5,276 bases of DNA. It comes from Thermodesulfobacteriaceae bacterium. GTDB taxonomy: Bacteria > Desulfobacterota > Dissulfuribacteria > Dissulfuribacterales > UBA3076. This document shows, piece by piece, positions 1 to 5,276 of this stretch; position 1 is the stretch's first letter; each line of letters begins with the position of its first letter. The notes below the pieces were generated by a model. That model did not search any database. It was not told the DNA's origin and saw only the letters and a list, made by a program, of their open reading frames with translations. Location of the stretch: assembly GCA_012961845.1 (NCBI GenBank), contig DTYO01000015.1, positions 1-5,276 of the forward strand, given 5' to 3'. Both the position numbers and the translations under genes were made by a program.

Positions 1-2
1 AA

Positions 3-80
3 GAGGTTGAAAATCTTCGAGATCACCTCCTCAGGATATGGGGCAAGCTGGAATACGCCAGAAAAAAACAGGGCAGCTGA
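3..80 (+). CDS. C-terminal end of an unidentified upstream protein (partial)
   Basis: An open frame runs in from the left edge and stops at TGA 78-80, giving 25 residues that begin EVENLRDHLLRIW and end ARKKQGS. The charged/leucine pattern looks like a real amphipathic C-terminal helix. The competing frame from base 1 (stop 124-126) gives a low-complexity, less protein-like peptide that would run into ade. The stop lies five bases before the preferred ade start, as expected for two genes of one transcript. Too little is present to name the family. The call rests on composition and spacing only. Confidence 0.5.
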   Translation, partial: EVENLRDHLLRIWGKLEYARKKQGS

Positions 81-85
81 GGCCC

Positions 86-1834
86 ATGAAACATGCACAT
101 CTCATGAATTCTCTTTTATATTCTGAAAATATCGTAGATTTTGCCAGAGGCGCCAAATTTGTGGATTTCCTTCTGAAAGGAGGAACAGTGGTCAATGTCT
201 TCACTGGAGAAACAGTTCCTGCCGATGTTGCAATCGCTTCCGGCAGAATTGTAGGGGTTTCCTCCGGTCATGCCTATCAGGCGGAACTGACCATCGACTG
301 TTCGGGTAAGTTTATTTGTCCTGGATTTATAGACGGCCACATTCACCTGGAGAGCACGCTTCTTTCTCCTTATGAATTTGCAAGGGCTGTTGTGCCCAGA
401 GGTACTGCCGCTGTCATATGCGATCCCCATGAAATTGCCAACGTCTTCGGATCAAGGGGCATTGAGTACCTGCTGGATGCCAGCGAAAACCTCCCTGTTG
501 AGGTCTTCGTGATGGCGCCTTCGTGTGTACCTGCCACGCACCTTGAACACTCAGGCGCTTCGCTGGGAGCTGACGACATCAACGCACTCTACAGGCATCC
601 CAGGGTTGTGGGGCTGGCAGAAATGATGAACTTCCCGGGCGTGCTTGCAAAGTTCCCAGATGTCGTGGCCAAATTGAGGGACGCAGTCAGCAGAGGCATG
701 ATTATAGACGGACATGCTCCCATGGTCAGCGGCACGGACCTGCAGGCCTATATCGCCTCCGGCATCTCATCAGATCACGAATGTACAGGTGCAGATGAAG
801 CCCTGGAAAAACTCAGGGCCGGAATGTATGTCTACATCAGGGAAGGCAGCACCGAGCACAATCTCGCTGATCTCATCCCGGCAGTCACTGCCGAAAACAA
901 CAGGCGCTGCCTCCTTGTCTCTGACGACAGGCATCCTGCAGACCTGATGGACAGAGGCCACCTTGATTATTCCCTGCGTCTGGCTGTCAGAAACGGGCTT
1001 GACCCGATTGCGGCCATCCGCATGGTCACTATAAATCCTGCGGAACGTTTCCGGCTGTCCGGCAGAGGCGCCGTGGGCCCCGGTTACATAGCAGACCTCG
1101 TCATATTGGACGATCTGACCGATTTCCGCGTGTCCACAGTGTTCCATGGAGGACGCATCACATATGAAGATGGCGAAACTTTCTTTCTCAAACCTTCAGC
1201 ACAGAAAATACAGCTTCCACCGTCAGTCAGAATCCCCATGGACAGCCTGGATTTCCGCATAGAAGCCCGGGGAGAAAAGATCCGCACAATTGAAATTCTT
1301 GAAGGGCAGATCATCACAGGCGCAATTGAGCTTCCGGTAAAGGAAAAAGACGGTTTTGCCGTAGCAGACCCCGAAAGAGACATACTTAAGATGGCCGTTG
1401 TCGAACGGCATCACAACACTGGCAGGACCGGTCTCGGATTTGTCAGGGGAATCGGGATCAGAAAGGGCGCCATCTCAGGTTCAGTAGCCCATGATTCGCA
1501 CAACATCATAACAGCAGGCACGGATGATTCGGACATGCTCAAGGCTGTAGCCACCATCGTGGATATGCAGGGAGGGTTTGCAGTGGTTTCCGAAGGCAAC
1601 GTCCTGGCCGCACTGCCTCTTCCCATAGCAGGCCTTCTGTCACCTGCCACTCTTGAAGAGGTGCGTCAGGGCATGGACAGACTCAATGAGGCCGCTGGAG
1701 ACCTGGGATGCAGACTCCGGGATCCATTCATGGCACTCAGTTTTCTCGCCCTGCCGGTGATTCCAGACCTGAAACTCACCGATATGGGGCTGGTTGACGT
1801 CACCAGTTTTGAGATTGTTCCACTCTTTGTCTGA
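86..1834 (+). CDS. ade: Adenine deaminase (Ade/AdeC, amidohydrolase superfamily)
   Basis: Hydrolyses adenine to hypoxanthine and ammonia in cytoplasmic purine salvage. With the start at 86 the protein has 582 residues, normal for the family. Visible landmarks: PGFIDGHIHLES (about 79-90) with the HxH metal pair H85/H87; CDPHEIANV (112-120); GLAEMMNFPGV with the probable bridging metal ligand E179; DGHAP with H210; SDHECT with H231; REGS (252-255); SDDRHP with the catalytic-type aspartate near 280. The C-terminal Ade domain is complete, with VVERHH, HDSHNI (469-474), LPLPIAGLLS and ALPVIPDLKLT. This is a metal-dependent enzyme (Mn or Fe in characterised members). ATG 86 is preferred because it follows the upstream TGA by five bases and has TGAGG just before it (spacing short, 3 bases). 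ATG 38 would overlap the upstream frame by 43 bases and its AGGA is one base away; ATG 104 has no Shine-Dalgarno. No key residue appears to be missing. The family call is very secure, the exact start less so. Confidence 0.96.
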   Translation: MKHAHLMNSLLYSENIVDFARGAKFVDFLLKGGTVVNVFTGETVPADVAIASGRIVGVSSGHAYQAELTIDCSGKFICPGFIDGHIHLESTLLSPYEFARAVVPRGTAAVICDPHEIANVFGSRGIEYLLDASENLPVEVFVMAPSCVPATHLEHSGASLGADDINALYRHPRVVGLAEMMNFPGVLAKFPDVVAKLRDAVSRGMIIDGHAPMVSGTDLQAYIASGISSDHECTGADEALEKLRAGMYVYIREGSTEHNLADLIPAVTAENNRRCLLVSDDRHPADLMDRGHLDYSLRLAVRNGLDPIAAIRMVTINPAERFRLSGRGAVGPGYIADLVILDDLTDFRVSTVFHGGRITYEDGETFFLKPSAQKIQLPPSVRIPMDSLDFRIEARGEKIRTIEILEGQIITGAIELPVKEKDGFAVADPERDILKMAVVERHHNTGRTGLGFVRGIGIRKGAISGSVAHDSHNIITAGTDDSDMLKAVATIVDMQGGFAVVSEGNVLAALPLPIAGLLSPATLEEVRQGMDRLNEAAGDLGCRLRDPFMALSFLALPVIPDLKLTDMGLVDVTSFEIVPLFV

Positions 1835-1859
1835 TCCTGTCTTCGAGTATTGAATCAAT

Positions 1860-2594
1860 ATGCGTTTTCTTCTCTATAATATACGATACGGAGCCGGCAT
1901 AGGCAGGCAGTTTCACCTTCCTGTTCCGTACAGCGGGTACATGAAGGACACATCGGAAAACCTGAAGCAGATTGCAGGATTCATCAGGTCCGTACATCCT
2001 GACATGGTGGGGCTGATAGAAGTGGACTGCGGCTCCTTCAGGTCGGGCCAGAGCAACCAGGCAGAAGAAATAGCCAGGAGACTGGACAACTTCAGTGTAT
2101 ACGACGAGACCAAATATTCCCAGACATCCGTCCTTCAGAAAGTTCCCGTTCTAAACAAACAGTGCAACGCATTTCTCACCAACCTGCCCGTTGCTTCGCA
2201 GAAGTTCCATTACATGAAGGAAGGAGTGAAAAGACTGGTCATAGAAATCGAGCTCCAGGGATTTTCCGTTTTCCTGGTACACCTTTCACTCAAGTTCATC
2301 CCTCGCCATCTTCAGCTGCAGGAGCTGTATTCCATTATTTGCAAGGTCAGAAAACCCGTGATAGTTGCAGGCGATTTCAATTGCTTCCGCGGCGAGAGGG
2401 AACTCAAGCTGTTCATGGCAGCCCTCGACCTGGTCAATGCAAACAACGAAGGCTTTCCCTCGCATCCCAGCAGATCACCCAGAAGACAACTGGATTTCAT
2501 CCTCCACAGCGGTGCCATCAAGACCCGGGACTTCCAGATACCGAGGATCCAGTACTCGGACCACGCTCCCTTGGTATGGGATTTCGAACTTTAG
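1860..2594 (+). CDS. Endonuclease/exonuclease/phosphatase (EEP) superfamily protein
   Basis: A 244-residue metal-dependent phosphodiesterase/nuclease fold protein of the DNase I/APE1/sphingomyelinase-like superfamily. The ordered EEP motifs are all present: LLYNIRYG with N7, LIEVD with the metal-binding E54, VHLSL with H141, AGDFN with D172 and N174, QLDFIL with D212, and SDHAPLVW with D234 and H235 near the C-terminus. The active site therefore looks intact. No signal peptide or membrane segment is seen, so it is probably cytoplasmic. The substrate cannot be read from sequence: DNA, RNA, a phospholipid or a small phosphoester are all possible. ATG 1860 is the first start after an in-frame TGA at 1851-1853 and keeps the N7 motif at the very N-terminus, as usual in the family. 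No good Shine-Dalgarno precedes it, so translation may depend on ribosomes finishing ade, 25 bases upstream. Fold call secure, function open. Confidence 0.9.
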   Translation: MRFLLYNIRYGAGIGRQFHLPVPYSGYMKDTSENLKQIAGFIRSVHPDMVGLIEVDCGSFRSGQSNQAEEIARRLDNFSVYDETKYSQTSVLQKVPVLNKQCNAFLTNLPVASQKFHYMKEGVKRLVIEIELQGFSVFLVHLSLKFIPRHLQLQELYSIICKVRKPVIVAGDFNCFRGERELKLFMAALDLVNANNEGFPSHPSRSPRRQLDFILHSGAIKTRDFQIPRIQYSDHAPLVWDFEL

Positions 2595-2681
2595 ACCCAC
2601 ATTTTTTCTGACCTGCTGCAATTAAACTCAATTGACATCTGTTTGGCTTTTGAAGCGAATAATCCGGGTTGGAGATACCCT

Positions 2682-3173
2682 TCAGTCAGTGCCTGTTTCC
2701 TGCGGCCTGAGCAGTCCGTAAGCCCTTCCCACCCTGTAAACAAGCTCCATGAACCCCCTGGGCCACGGCACGCTTCTGTCCTTGATGAGCATTCCTGTAT
2801 CCCTGGCCTGTTCAAGGATGCGTATCTCATCTTCCTCGCTGCCGGTTCCCTCATGACGATTGCAGAAAAAATGCATCCTCAGGGCATCGGTCACAGGGAT
2901 GCGCAGGTCCTCCAGTTCTTCTGCCATGATCCCCAGCTCTTTATCTATCGCCTCACTGTTTTCCCTGGCAAAACCGGCAAAGCGCTCCTCCGGATGTTCG
3001 CTGCCGAAAAGCCTGTTGACCACTGCTCCGGCAAGCATGGAAACATAATTCCTGCCGGCGTCCGGATACCTGGAGCTGATATTTTCCTTCAGTTTCATGA
3101 ACACTATCAGCTGCACCAGCTCAACACCTTCCCTAAGAGCCGATATAAAGATCTTTTCATCCTGTCCGGTCAT
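2682..3173 (-). CDS. Uncharacterised 163-residue helical protein
   Basis: I do not recognise a named domain. The protein is predicted soluble and largely alpha-helical, with no signal peptide. Residues 8-30 (FISALREGVELVQLIVFMK) form an amphipathic to hydrophobic helix, 42-57 a second helix (YVSMLAGAVVNRLFG), 60-92 an acidic, charged helical stretch, and 113-155 a further charged helix region containing the motif PWPRGFMEL. One cysteine (C104) sits in HFFCNRHEG. The start ATG 3173 has a strong Shine-Dalgarno (GAGGT, complement of 3183-3187) at nine bases. It is the last gene of the minus-strand group, 53 bases after the DUF389 gene. The opposite strand carries a longer open frame (2643-3203), but that one has a proline/histidine/cysteine-rich, non-globular composition and no ribosome site, so this strand is preferred. 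Real gene likely, function unknown. Confidence 0.8.
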   Translation of the reverse strand: MTGQDEKIFISALREGVELVQLIVFMKLKENISSRYPDAGRNYVSMLAGAVVNRLFGSEHPEERFAGFARENSEAIDKELGIMAEELEDLRIPVTDALRMHFFCNRHEGTGSEEDEIRILEQARDTGMLIKDRSVPWPRGFMELVYRVGRAYGLLRPQETGTD

Positions 3174-3190
3174 GTTCCTGTTACCTCTGT

Positions 3191-3216
3191 CCCCACTTTA
3201 TAAAGGGGTGAACCCC
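3191..3216 (-). promoter_or_regulatory. Two competing hairpins before the 163-residue gene
   Basis: In the 53-base leader between the DUF389 and 163-residue genes, the minus strand reads GGGG-TTCA-CCCC (complement 3205-3216), a 4-bp GC stem with a tetraloop. Its CCCC arm can instead pair with a later GGGG: CCCCTT-TATA-AAG-T-GGGG (complement 3191-3208), a six- to seven-pair stem with one bulge. The two stems exclude each other. The second ends three bases before the GAGGT ribosome binding site. This could be a weak attenuator or a translation-control element, or simply a stabilising or processing hairpin. The base pairing is seen directly; regulation is inference. Confidence 0.3.
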
Positions 3217-3226
3217 ATCCTTGATG

Positions 3227-4231
3227 TTATTTCTGCAGTATAATGAGCATCAAAACAGCCAGCAGCGTCATCCATATCCACAGTGCCTTTATGGTAGATT
3301 TTCTGGCCTTTGCGGTTTCCCACCAGGTCGCAGGCCTGATTCCCTGGATTCTGAATGTCAGTATCCCGGCCAGATTTACGCATATGATGTTGGCAACGGC
3401 CAGTTCAAGGGCTCCGAAACCCATTGACCCGCAGCCCGAACCAAACAGTATGCCGCTGGTAACCAGGGGAGGCATCAGGGCCACTGCCACCATGACCCCG
3501 ATGAGCGACAAGTGTGCTCCGCCTGTAAAGGCAAGCACGCCGGCACTTCCTGCAGTAAAGGCCAGTACGAGATCGGACCATCCTACATCTGTCCTTGAAG
3601 CAACTGCCGGAATTGCTGGATCGGCCTTTACCACTGCGCCTATCAGTATCCCTATCCCCAGCGCCAGCCCCATTCCGGCCCCGGCCGTTTTCAGTGCCTT
3701 GACAGCGAGCTCTGTATCGCCCAGGGTATTCGCCAGTGCAAGCGCCACGTTGGGAACCAGAAGAGGTGCAAGCACCATGGCACCGATGATGATTGCCATG
3801 TCGTTGCGTACAAGCCCTATGGCCGCCACAACTGCAGAAAGCACAACCATTGCTGCATAATTGAATGAAATACCCGTATTCCTGGATATGTCATCATACA
3901 GTTCATGGCGTGTCACATGCCTGAGCGGGCCTTTTTCCGATCTATCACCCTGGTGGGCTTTTTCTGCAGGAATATCGCCAGCTGCCGTGCGCGGCACAGT
4001 TGCATCTACCGGCATCAGCATGGCTACTGCCCCAGGAAGCGTAGCGAGATATCCGTCAAGGACATCCAGTATGGGCTCGGTATCCTTTTCCGATACCAGA
4101 ATCTTTATCCTCGCCAGATTTTCCGCCAGCACATCCTGCCATATGTGGAGAAGAGTAAAATCGTGCAGAAGCTCTGAAATGTCTTCACCTCTGCCTTCCG
4201 GGAGCACAATCTCAATCAGTCTGTCAGACAA
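3227..4231 (-). CDS. DUF389 / TIGR00341-type integral membrane protein
   Basis: A 334-residue protein of the DUF389 family, whose molecular function is not established. Residues 1-77 form a soluble domain with alternating strands and helices (RLIEIVLPEG, RIKILVSEKD, AVAMLMPVD); 78-110 is a hydrophilic linker. From about 120 the DUF389 membrane core starts with SRNTGISFNYAAMVVLSAV, then IIIGAMVLAPLLVPNVALAL, a glycine-rich helix (183-201), AGVLAFTGGAHLSLIGVMVA, ALMPPLVTSGILFGSG, VNLAGILTFRIQGIRP and a final helix (315-332). About seven membrane segments are expected in the inner membrane. The start is TTG at 4231: it begins exactly where the conserved N-terminal strand starts, and GGGAG (complement 4241-4245) lies nine bases upstream. 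The TTG comes one base after the TGA of the hydrolase gene, so the two are very probably translationally coupled. The stop is TAA. The glycine/proline-rich core resembles a transport or channel fold, but that is inference. Confidence 0.9.
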   Translation of the reverse strand: MSDRLIEIVLPEGRGEDISELLHDFTLLHIWQDVLAENLARIKILVSEKDTEPILDVLDGYLATLPGAVAMLMPVDATVPRTAAGDIPAEKAHQGDRSEKGPLRHVTRHELYDDISRNTGISFNYAAMVVLSAVVAAIGLVRNDMAIIIGAMVLAPLLVPNVALALANTLGDTELAVKALKTAGAGMGLALGIGILIGAVVKADPAIPAVASRTDVGWSDLVLAFTAGSAGVLAFTGGAHLSLIGVMVAVALMPPLVTSGILFGSGCGSMGFGALELAVANIICVNLAGILTFRIQGIRPATWWETAKARKSTIKALWIWMTLLAVLMLIILQK

Positions 4232-4232
4232 T

Positions 4233-4868
4233 TCATGAATCTCCCGGACACTGTGAATAAGCCTGAAAATCTCCGGTCCTTAGAAAACATACCGTCTGTT
4301 CAGCGGCCTTTCTGGAAAACAGCAGACCGATATGATTTGCATGCACAAACGTATATTGAGCAATTCCTTCCGCCCTTGTTTCCGTCAGTAACACTACGCC
4401 ATCTCCGGGCTTTCCAATTCCTCCAAGCAGAAGGCCCGTTCCCAGGTTGAATGTTCCTGCGATGAGTCCGGCCTCGTATTGCCGATTCCATTCAGGACAT
4501 CCCTTGATCAAGCCCTCCATACTGCGGCCTGTAAACAATCTTCCACCCGGTATCACCGCCAGTATGCGGGCCATTCTGCTGCCGGCGAGCGGACTTCCAA
4601 GCAGCACGGCTCTGCCTGAAAATCCGGGTTCATGGTTATTGAGCATATGGCAGAGCACTATTCCTCCGAGACTGTGACATACGAAATGGACCCGTCTTTC
4701 CCCTGTCTTCCTGCAGAAATCGAACAGTCGCTGGGAATTTTCCTCCAGTGTCCTAGTTATGCTGCTGTAGGCAAAGCGAATGGTTCGAAACCCTGCTCTT
4801 TCGAGGCGTCTCCTGAGACATGTCATCTCCAGCCCGGTCATCCAGAGCCCGTGGACCATTATCACCAT
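4233..4868 (-). CDS. Small serine alpha/beta hydrolase, lipase/esterase-like
   Basis: A 211-residue alpha/beta hydrolase. The oxyanion-hole motif HGLWMTG starts at H6 right after the first core strand (MVIMV). The nucleophile elbow is VCHSLGGIV with S66; the usual first glycine of GxSxG is cysteine (C64). GSPLAGSRMA (91-100) is typical of PGAP1/lipase-like members. D156 (in KPGDGVV) is the likely acid and H179 (HANHIGLLFS) the likely catalytic histidine; H176 is an alternative. No signal peptide, so it is probably cytoplasmic or membrane-associated from the inside. The start ATG 4868 is the only option because an in-frame TAA lies 15 bases upstream, and AAGGTGG precedes it by seven bases. It is downstream of hpnH (140-base gap) and its stop is one base before the DUF389 start. 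The natural substrate is unknown: a lipid or another acyl ester is plausible. Confidence 0.9.
   Translation of the reverse strand: MVIMVHGLWMTGLEMTCLRRRLERAGFRTIRFAYSSITRTLEENSQRLFDFCRKTGERRVHFVCHSLGGIVLCHMLNNHEPGFSGRAVLLGSPLAGSRMARILAVIPGGRLFTGRSMEGLIKGCPEWNRQYEAGLIAGTFNLGTGLLLGGIGKPGDGVVLLTETRAEGIAQYTFVHANHIGLLFSRKAAEQTVCFLRTGDFQAYSQCPGDS
4241..4245 (-). promoter_or_regulatory. Ribosome binding site deciding the TTG start of the DUF389 gene
   Basis: The minus strand reads GGGAG nine bases before TTG 4231. It lies inside the last codons of the hydrolase gene. An ATG closer to it (complement 4234-4236) is in another frame and opens only a five-codon peptide (MNCLTD before TGA uses six residues at most), so the TTG is the productive start. 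Confidence 0.6.
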
Positions 4869-5008
4869 GGATGCCCCACCTTTTTAAACAGACTTTTGGT
4901 ATGAGATCACAGTGTACCTAATCTGCTGCGTTGCCCACCATCTGAAGTACAGGGAGAGTACTCGGTATGCCCTCCGCCTTGTCTCTGCGGCACCACTGAA
5001 GCCGGATG

Positions 5009-5276
5009 CTAACCGGTTTGTACGCCTCTCAACGAAACCATCGCCGCCTTCAGCGGATGACGCACGGTATCCAGCACGGCGCTGGGCTCAAAACCACAGT
5101 GCACCATGCAGTCCGAACATCTCGGATCCCTGCCTGTACCGTATCTGTCCCAGTCGGTGTTCTCCAGCAATTCCCTGTAACTGGAGACGTATCCGTCGTT
5201 GAGCAGGTAGCACGGCTTCTGCCAGCCGAAGATGCTGCGAGTGGGATTTCCCCATGGAGTACAGGTATATTTCTGA
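5009..5276 (-). CDS. hpnH: Adenosyl-hopene transferase HpnH, C-terminal part (partial)
   Basis: The last 88 residues of HpnH, read from the right edge to TAG at 5011-5009; the N-terminal radical SAM core with its CxxxCxxC cluster lies outside the window. HpnH uses S-adenosylmethionine to add a 5'-deoxyadenosyl group to diploptene (hopene), forming adenosylhopane, the first step of extended (C35) hopanoid side-chain synthesis. Diagnostic segments are YTCTPWGNPTRSIFGWQKP, CYLLNDGY, LLENTDWDRYGTG and the cysteine-rich CSDCMVHCGFEPSAV, followed by HPLKAAMVSLRG. The frame is continuous with no break. The C-terminus ends soon after LRGVQTG, which I judge slightly short compared with remembered homologues. 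It is the most upstream visible gene of the minus-strand group. The family call is strong because several conserved blocks match in order. Confidence 0.92.
   Translation of the reverse strand, partial: QKYTCTPWGNPTRSIFGWQKPCYLLNDGYVSSYRELLENTDWDRYGTGRDPRCSDCMVHCGFEPSAVLDTVRHPLKAAMVSLRGVQTG

Noticed and set aside
38..85. Sixteen-residue N-terminal extension of adenine deaminase from ATG 38
   Set aside because: It overlaps the end of the upstream frame, has AGGA only one base before the ATG, and the family does not need the extra residues.
2576..2607. Possible terminator after the EEP gene: ATGGG pairing with CCCACAT, then six T
   Set aside because: The stem has only about five pairs with a bulge and a 15-base loop; too weak to call, although the T-run is in the right place.
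2162..2625. Alternative plus-strand frames inside the EEP gene
   Set aside because: They are out-of-frame shadows of a gene with intact catalytic motifs.
2619..2656. Short inverted repeats in the convergent gap (CAATT/AATTG and GCTT-TTG-AAGC)
   Set aside because: Stems of four or five pairs without a following T-run on either strand; expected by chance.
2643..3203. A 186-codon plus-strand open frame
   Set aside because: It is antisense to the 163-residue gene, lacks a Shine-Dalgarno, and its product is rich in Pro, His, Cys and Phe with no plausible fold; the minus-strand frame looks far more protein-like and has a good ribosome site.
3243..4238. Two long plus-strand open frames (3243-3860, 3861-4238) rich in Ser, Ala, Thr and Pro
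   Set aside because: They are mirror images of the DUF389 coding sequence; the composition is typical of the strand opposite a hydrophobic membrane protein.
4869..5008. Gap between hpnH and the hydrolase searched for a promoter, terminator or small gene
   Set aside because: Only a 5-bp hairpin (AGTAC/GTACT, 4946-4962) and a poor -35/-10 pair (GTGATC, 17 bases, TTAAAA, overlapping the ribosome site) were seen; no open frame longer than about seven codons starts with ATG on the minus strand.
4912..5202. A 96-codon plus-strand open frame
   Set aside because: It overlaps the hpnH C-terminus in antisense, and its Arg/Pro/Ser-rich product resembles no protein.

Overview
The window suggests a Gram-negative, hopanoid-producing bacterium of moderate GC content. 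The main clue is the C-terminal end of HpnH, the radical SAM adenosyl-hopene transferase, at the right edge. A deltaproteobacterial (Desulfobacterota-like) source is compatible with the gene mix, but this is only an impression; no rRNA or other lineage marker is present.

Left half, plus strand: the last 25 codons of an unidentified upstream gene (stop at 80) are followed almost at once by an adenine deaminase gene (ade, best start 86, stop 1834). After 25 bases comes a 244-residue endonuclease/exonuclease/phosphatase (EEP) superfamily protein (1860-2594). The tight spacing suggests one operon. The two strands then converge in an 87-base gap (2595-2681) with no convincing terminator.

Right half, minus strand, read right to left: hpnH (stop at 5009, start outside the window), a 140-base gap, a small serine alpha/beta hydrolase (4868-4233), a DUF389/TIGR00341-type membrane protein starting at TTG one base after the hydrolase stop (4231-3227), and an uncharacterised 163-residue helical protein (3173-2682). 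The hydrolase and DUF389 genes are almost certainly translationally coupled. The 163-residue gene follows after 53 bases that can form two competing hairpins just before its ribosome binding site.

How the genes may work together: Ade converts adenine to hypoxanthine for purine salvage. Hopanoid side-chain synthesis (HpnH, then HpnG) releases adenine, so the proximity of ade and hpnH may be more than chance. However, they lie on opposite strands about 3.2 kb apart and no hpnG is visible, so this is only a hypothesis. The hydrolase-DUF389-163-residue group looks like a membrane or lipid related unit of unknown role. There is no CRISPR array, mobile element, tRNA or rRNA, and no clear novel multi-gene system. 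The most novel material is the uncharacterised protein and its coupling to the DUF389 and hydrolase genes.
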